A stretch of 64,000 nt of DNA. Origin: Tuctoria greenei (taxonomy: Eukaryota > Streptophyta > Magnoliopsida > Poales > Poaceae). The translations under genes were made by a program, and so were the position numbers. The stretch lies in the NCBI GenBank assembly GCA_036927565.1, contig JAYESD010000001.1, positions 280,065,560-280,129,559 of the forward strand, written 5' to 3'. The notes below the pieces were generated by a model, which worked only from the letters and a program-made list of their open reading frames with translations, was not told where the DNA came from and searched no databases. Shown piece by piece: positions 63,441 through 64,000 of the stretch (positions are counted from its first letter, which is position 1; every line of letters begins with the position of its first letter).

Positions 63441-64000
63441 AACCATCAGAGGAGGACAAAATTGAGAAGACACTTCAAATAATGCTCCCCTCAGATCGGG
63501 TCCTATAACATCAATACCGGACTCTTAATTACCAATAATATGTTGACCTCATTCATGATTTACTTCAAGCGGAGAAGCATGATGAACTTACATATAAGAA
63601 CCATCACCAACATCGTGTTGGAGTTGCTCCTCTACCTAAAATTCATCATAATGAGATGAAATTTAATGCTTCTAAAGACTTAAATCCTAAGAAGAATGGT
63701 AGATCTGCTACACGCCGCCGTAATAGGCAGAAAAATAAAAAAATTCTCAAAGACAATGAAAAAGTATGATACTCCCTTCAAAGGAAAAAATGTACAGTGC
63801 AAGATATGTAGCACTTATAAGCATATTGCTGACAAGTTTCGCACTCCAAAACACCTTGTGGCCTTATAACAAAAATCACTAAGAAAAGACAAGAAAGCTC
63901 AATGATCGGGAAATGAGTATGAACTCATTTTAGTATCCCAACAAAGCCAACATCAAGCCGAATGTTCAAGCAAGAATGTTAAAAATCCAAGTAACAACAA
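63441..64000 (+). pseudogene. gag: Copia-type gag remnant
   Basis: Decayed frames read EDKIEKTLQIMLPSDRVL, DLIHDLLQAEKHDELTYKNHH, VGVAPLPKIHHNEMKF and ATRRRNRQKNKKI, then CKICSTYKHIADKFRTPKHL, a zinc knuckle with Phe in place of the last Cys. The order (gag helix region, basic linker, zinc knuckle) is that of retrotransposon-type gag proteins. Stops and a frameshift are present. It runs off the window. Confidence 0.6.

Overview
The window reads as transposon-dense plant nuclear DNA, most likely from a grass with a large genome. The evidence is a stack of nested LTR retrotransposons of types typical of grasses: Tat-lineage Ty3/Gypsy elements carrying a second RNase H and an antisense gene, SIRE/Maximus-like Ty1/Copia elements with a third ORF after pol, and CACTA-type DNA with a Ulp1-like protease gene. 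I found no host gene, rRNA or tRNA that I can defend. The species cannot be named from what is visible.

Layout. 1-8400 is the 3' part of a Tat-lineage Gypsy element (copy 1, + strand), ending in a rearranged LTR. 8401-8475 is an LTR start in inverted orientation. 8476-9163 is a minus-strand Copia remnant (gag fragment, primer site, LTR). 9164-10286 is unassigned. 10287-13092 is a 2.8-kb solo LTR with a perfect 5-bp target duplication (GCCTC). 13093-13758 is unassigned. 13759-23964 is element A, a second copy of the copy-1 family with both ends present and large internal deletions. 23965-24825 is unassigned. 24826-27827 is LTR E fused to CACTA/Ulp1 DNA.

27828 to about 61420 is a three-level nest. 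Copia element C (27828-28030 and 53352-61420) has Gypsy element B (minus strand, 28031-53351) in its 5' LTR. B has Copia element D (+, 37577-49836, perfect TSD CTCCC) in its pol gene. D is youngest, with about 18 differences between its two 1466-bp LTRs. 61421-63440 repeats the LTR E/CACTA segment found left of C. 63441-64000 is a decayed Copia-type gag.

Coding capacity is mostly dead. D is nearly intact: full gag, pol with one stop codon, and a third ORF with two stops. The other elements are broken, mainly by C-to-T type nonsense changes (CAG to TAG, CGA to TGA, TGG to TGA or TAG), as expected for methylated repeats.

The most interesting signals are regulatory-looking. (1) The U3 regions of Tat LTRs A, B and E carry tandem arrays of about 55 bp with a CACGTG G-box, or a decayed version, in most units. 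(2) A 52-bp dyad module built on GGACTAGTCC/GGACAAGTCC is shared by Copia C LTRs and an otherwise different solo LTR, upstream of the TATA box in each. (3) Element D has its own 87-bp CCGGATCATCCGATG array before its LTR TATA box. In both C and D the family motif recurs inside the element, ahead of the third ORF, which suggests an internal promoter. (4) The antisense gene of the Tat elements has a 77-nt GT-AG intron at the same place in two diverged copies, and removing it joins the reading frame in both.
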